DNA from: Variovorax paradoxus
GTDB lineage: Bacteria; Pseudomonadota; Gammaproteobacteria; Burkholderiales; Burkholderiaceae_C
Length of the DNA stretch: 64,000 bases
Direction: 5' to 3'
NCBI RefSeq assembly: GCF_030815855.1
Contig: NZ_JAUSXG010000001.1
Location: 4,216,001 to 4,280,000 of the forward strand
Part shown: in pieces, positions 62,455 to 64,000 of the stretch
Position numbering within the stretch: position 1 is the stretch's first letter
Layout: every line of letters begins with the position of its first letter
Notes under the pieces: generated by a model
Told to the model about the DNA's origin: nothing
The model's input: only the letters and a program-made list of their open reading frames with translations
Database searches by the model: none
Made by a program: the position numbers and the translations under genes

Positions 62455-62466
62455 CCCTGTACAGGC

Positions 62467-62670
62467 ATGACAGCACTCAACAGCCCATCTTTCGCACTGC
62501 GCCAGCAGCGCGACGGCCTGCGTCAAAAGCAGTTTTCCCCCTCGCGGCCCCGTGCCGCCGGGCATTCGATGGCCGCGCTCGCAAGCGCAGGCGGCGCCGA
62601 ACCGGATTGCGTGATCAAGCGCTTTCCTGCCATTGGCGACACCCCTTCCCTCGACAAGCAACGTTGGTAA
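62467..62670 (+). CDS. Possible small protein or non-coding leader ahead of opgH
   Basis: An ATG-initiated frame of 67 residues (MTALNSPSFALRQQRDGLRQ...) starts essentially at the predicted sigma54 start site, so it would be leaderless, and no Shine-Dalgarno is seen. GC at third codon positions looks lower than in neighbouring genes. It may be a small basic protein, a leader peptide, the 5' untranslated region of opgH, or the body of a small RNA. It ends 7 bp before the opgH ATG. Confidence 0.35.
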   Translation: MTALNSPSFALRQQRDGLRQKQFSPSRPRAAGHSMAALASAGGAEPDCVIKRFPAIGDTPSLDKQRW

Positions 62671-62677
62671 ATCACAC

Positions 62678-64000
62678 ATGAAGCCGAACGACTTCTCGCA
62701 ACTGAACGTGCTGACCGAAGCCGACTTTTCGCACCGCAGCCCGGTGCGCGAAGAACGCCACCCCAATTCCGTGACCGCTCCGCCGGTCAACCGCGGCTCC
62801 ATGGTGCCCCGCCCCTGGCGCGGCTTCTGGAACAGCATCGGCACTGCCCTGCTGGTCAAGCTCGGCGCCGGCGGCAAGCCGGAAAGCGAAACCGCCGAAG
62901 CCGGCGCACAGGTCAAGCAGCCGTGGCAGCGCGCCGCGGCCCGCCGCCGCAACGCCTTCATGCTGCTCACCGTGCTGAGCACCGTGATCGCCTCCACGCT
63001 GTTTGCCGGCGTGCAACCCGACTACGACAACGTCTGGCTCGAATACGGCCAGATCGGCCTGTACGGCCTGCTGTCGGGCTGGGTCGTCACCGGCTTCGTC
63101 ACGGCACTGATGGGCTTCTACGTCTCGGTGCGCGGTGACAAGCACGCGCTCTCGGTCAAGCAGGTGGCCCACCACCCGATGAACCCCGAAGCACGCACCG
63201 CGATCATCATGCCGATCTGCAACGAAGACGTTGCCACGGTGTTCGCCGGCCTGCGCGCCACTTGCGAATCGGTCGCGGCCACCGGCCACGCCAGGCAGTT
63301 CGACGTGTTCGTGCTGTCCGACAGCTACACGCCCGAAACCGCCGCCGCCGAGCGCGCCGCCTGGGAAGACCTTCGCGCCGCGCTGGCCGACAGCCCGAAC
63401 CAGCCGCAGGTCGAGGTGTACTACCGCCTGCGCACCCGCCGCACGCACCGCAAGGCCGGCAACGTGGCCGACTTCTGCCGCCGCTGGGGCAAGGACTACC
63501 GCTACATGGTCGTGCTCGACGCCGACTCCGTGATGAGCGGCGACTGCCTGACCTCGATGGTCAAGCTGATGGAAGCCAACCCGACCGCCGGCATCATCCA
63601 GACCGCCACGCAGGCCATCGGCCACGTGACGCTGCATGCCCGCGCACAGCAATTCGCTTCCCGCGTGACGGGCCGCCTGTTCACGCTGGGCATGCAGTTC
63701 TGGCAACTGGGCGAATCGCACTACTGGGGCCACAACGCGATCATCCGCGTCGAGCCCTTCATGAAGCACTGCGCGCTGGCGCCCATCAAGGGCACCGGCG
63801 GCATGTCGGGCGGCATCATGTCGCACGACTTCGTCGAAGCCGCGCTGATGCGCCGCGCGGGCTACAACGTGTGGCTTTGCGCCGACCTGGTCGGCAGCTA
63901 CGAACAGCAACCGCCAGACCTGCTGGCCGAACTGCAGCGCGACCGCCGCTGGTGCCAGGGCAACCTGCAGAACGCCCGCCTGATGGCCGAGCCCGGCCTC
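62678..64000 (+). CDS. opgH: Glucan biosynthesis glucosyltransferase OpgH (cut by window end)
   Basis: 441 codons present from ATG 62678. N-terminal cytoplasmic region, transmembrane helices (about residues 92-110 and 124-148), then the GT2 glycosyltransferase domain: RTAIIMPICNEDVATVFAGL, the metal-binding DAD in MVVLDADSVMSGDCL, KGTGGMSGGIMSHDFVEAAL, and QRDRRWCQGNLQ with the QxxRW motif. OpgH polymerises glucose from UDP-glucose into osmoregulated periplasmic glucans. No opgG lies upstream. Remainder is outside the window. Confidence 0.95.
   Translation, partial: MKPNDFSQLNVLTEADFSHRSPVREERHPNSVTAPPVNRGSMVPRPWRGFWNSIGTALLVKLGAGGKPESETAEAGAQVKQPWQRAAARRRNAFMLLTVLSTVIASTLFAGVQPDYDNVWLEYGQIGLYGLLSGWVVTGFVTALMGFYVSVRGDKHALSVKQVAHHPMNPEARTAIIMPICNEDVATVFAGLRATCESVAATGHARQFDVFVLSDSYTPETAAAERAAWEDLRAALADSPNQPQVEVYYRLRTRRTHRKAGNVADFCRRWGKDYRYMVVLDADSVMSGDCLTSMVKLMEANPTAGIIQTATQAIGHVTLHARAQQFASRVTGRLFTLGMQFWQLGESHYWGHNAIIRVEPFMKHCALAPIKGTGGMSGGIMSHDFVEAALMRRAGYNVWLCADLVGSYEQQPPDLLAELQRDRRWCQGNLQNARLMAEPGL

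Overview
The window looks like a chromosomal segment of a high-GC betaproteobacterium of the family Comamonadaceae, most likely Variovorax or a close relative. The evidence is the gene content (TtcA, MiaB, GlmS/GlmU, an OtsBA cluster, DUF2917 and DUF2905 proteins, MidA-type methyltransferase), the GC-rich palindromic intergenic repeats, and protein sequences that read as Comamonadaceae. I saw no rRNA, tRNA or CRISPR array.

Layout. Positions 1-4.9 kb form an accessory-looking block of small uncharacterised genes, several with membrane segments or a signal peptide, separated by copies of a degenerate dispersed repeat. Next are a BAAT/dienelactone-type hydrolase (4.9-6.2 kb) and a TetR-led run of two SDRs and an AcuI-like reductase (6.3-9.7 kb). 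Then come an FAD oxidase / bicupin / aldehyde dehydrogenase operon (9.9-13.4 kb), a small oxidoreductase block with HxlR and LysR regulators (13.9-17.3 kb), and glmS-lrp-glmU (17.6-21.5 kb), the two amino-sugar enzymes that feed UDP-GlcNAc and the envelope.

21.5-31 kb carries a DUF6279 lipoprotein, a diguanylate cyclase, a Crp/Fnr regulator, a stand-alone BLUF photoreceptor, a DUF2917/LysR divergent pair, 5-formyl-THF cyclo-ligase, a soluble lytic transglycosylase, MgtC, GST and OmpW. The cca gene (31.9-33.2 kb) is frameshifted. The trehalose cluster otsB-GH15-otsA follows, then a second DUF2917-like/regulator (MocR) divergent pair, a ROK protein, a histidinol-phosphatase-like IMPase, and a taurine/sulfonate operon tauD-A-B-C. 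An IS110-family transposase lies between ~173-bp inverted repeats at 45.8-47.6 kb. To its right are midA, pteridine reductase-folB, ttcA, a histidine phosphatase and an RND pump with its adaptor.

The right end is the most striking part: miaB-glrK-qseG-glrR (histidine kinase, lipoprotein, sigma54 response regulator), then a 400-bp region before opgH (osmoregulated periplasmic glucan glucosyltransferase, cut by the window end). That region holds one perfect and one near-perfect copy of the TGTC-N10-GACA motif known for enterobacterial GlrR, an IHF-like site, and a consensus -24/-12 sigma54 promoter. This suggests a GlrR/sigma54 circuit acting on opgH or on a small RNA or peptide in front of it. 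In enterobacteria the same regulators drive the GlmY small RNA that controls glmS.
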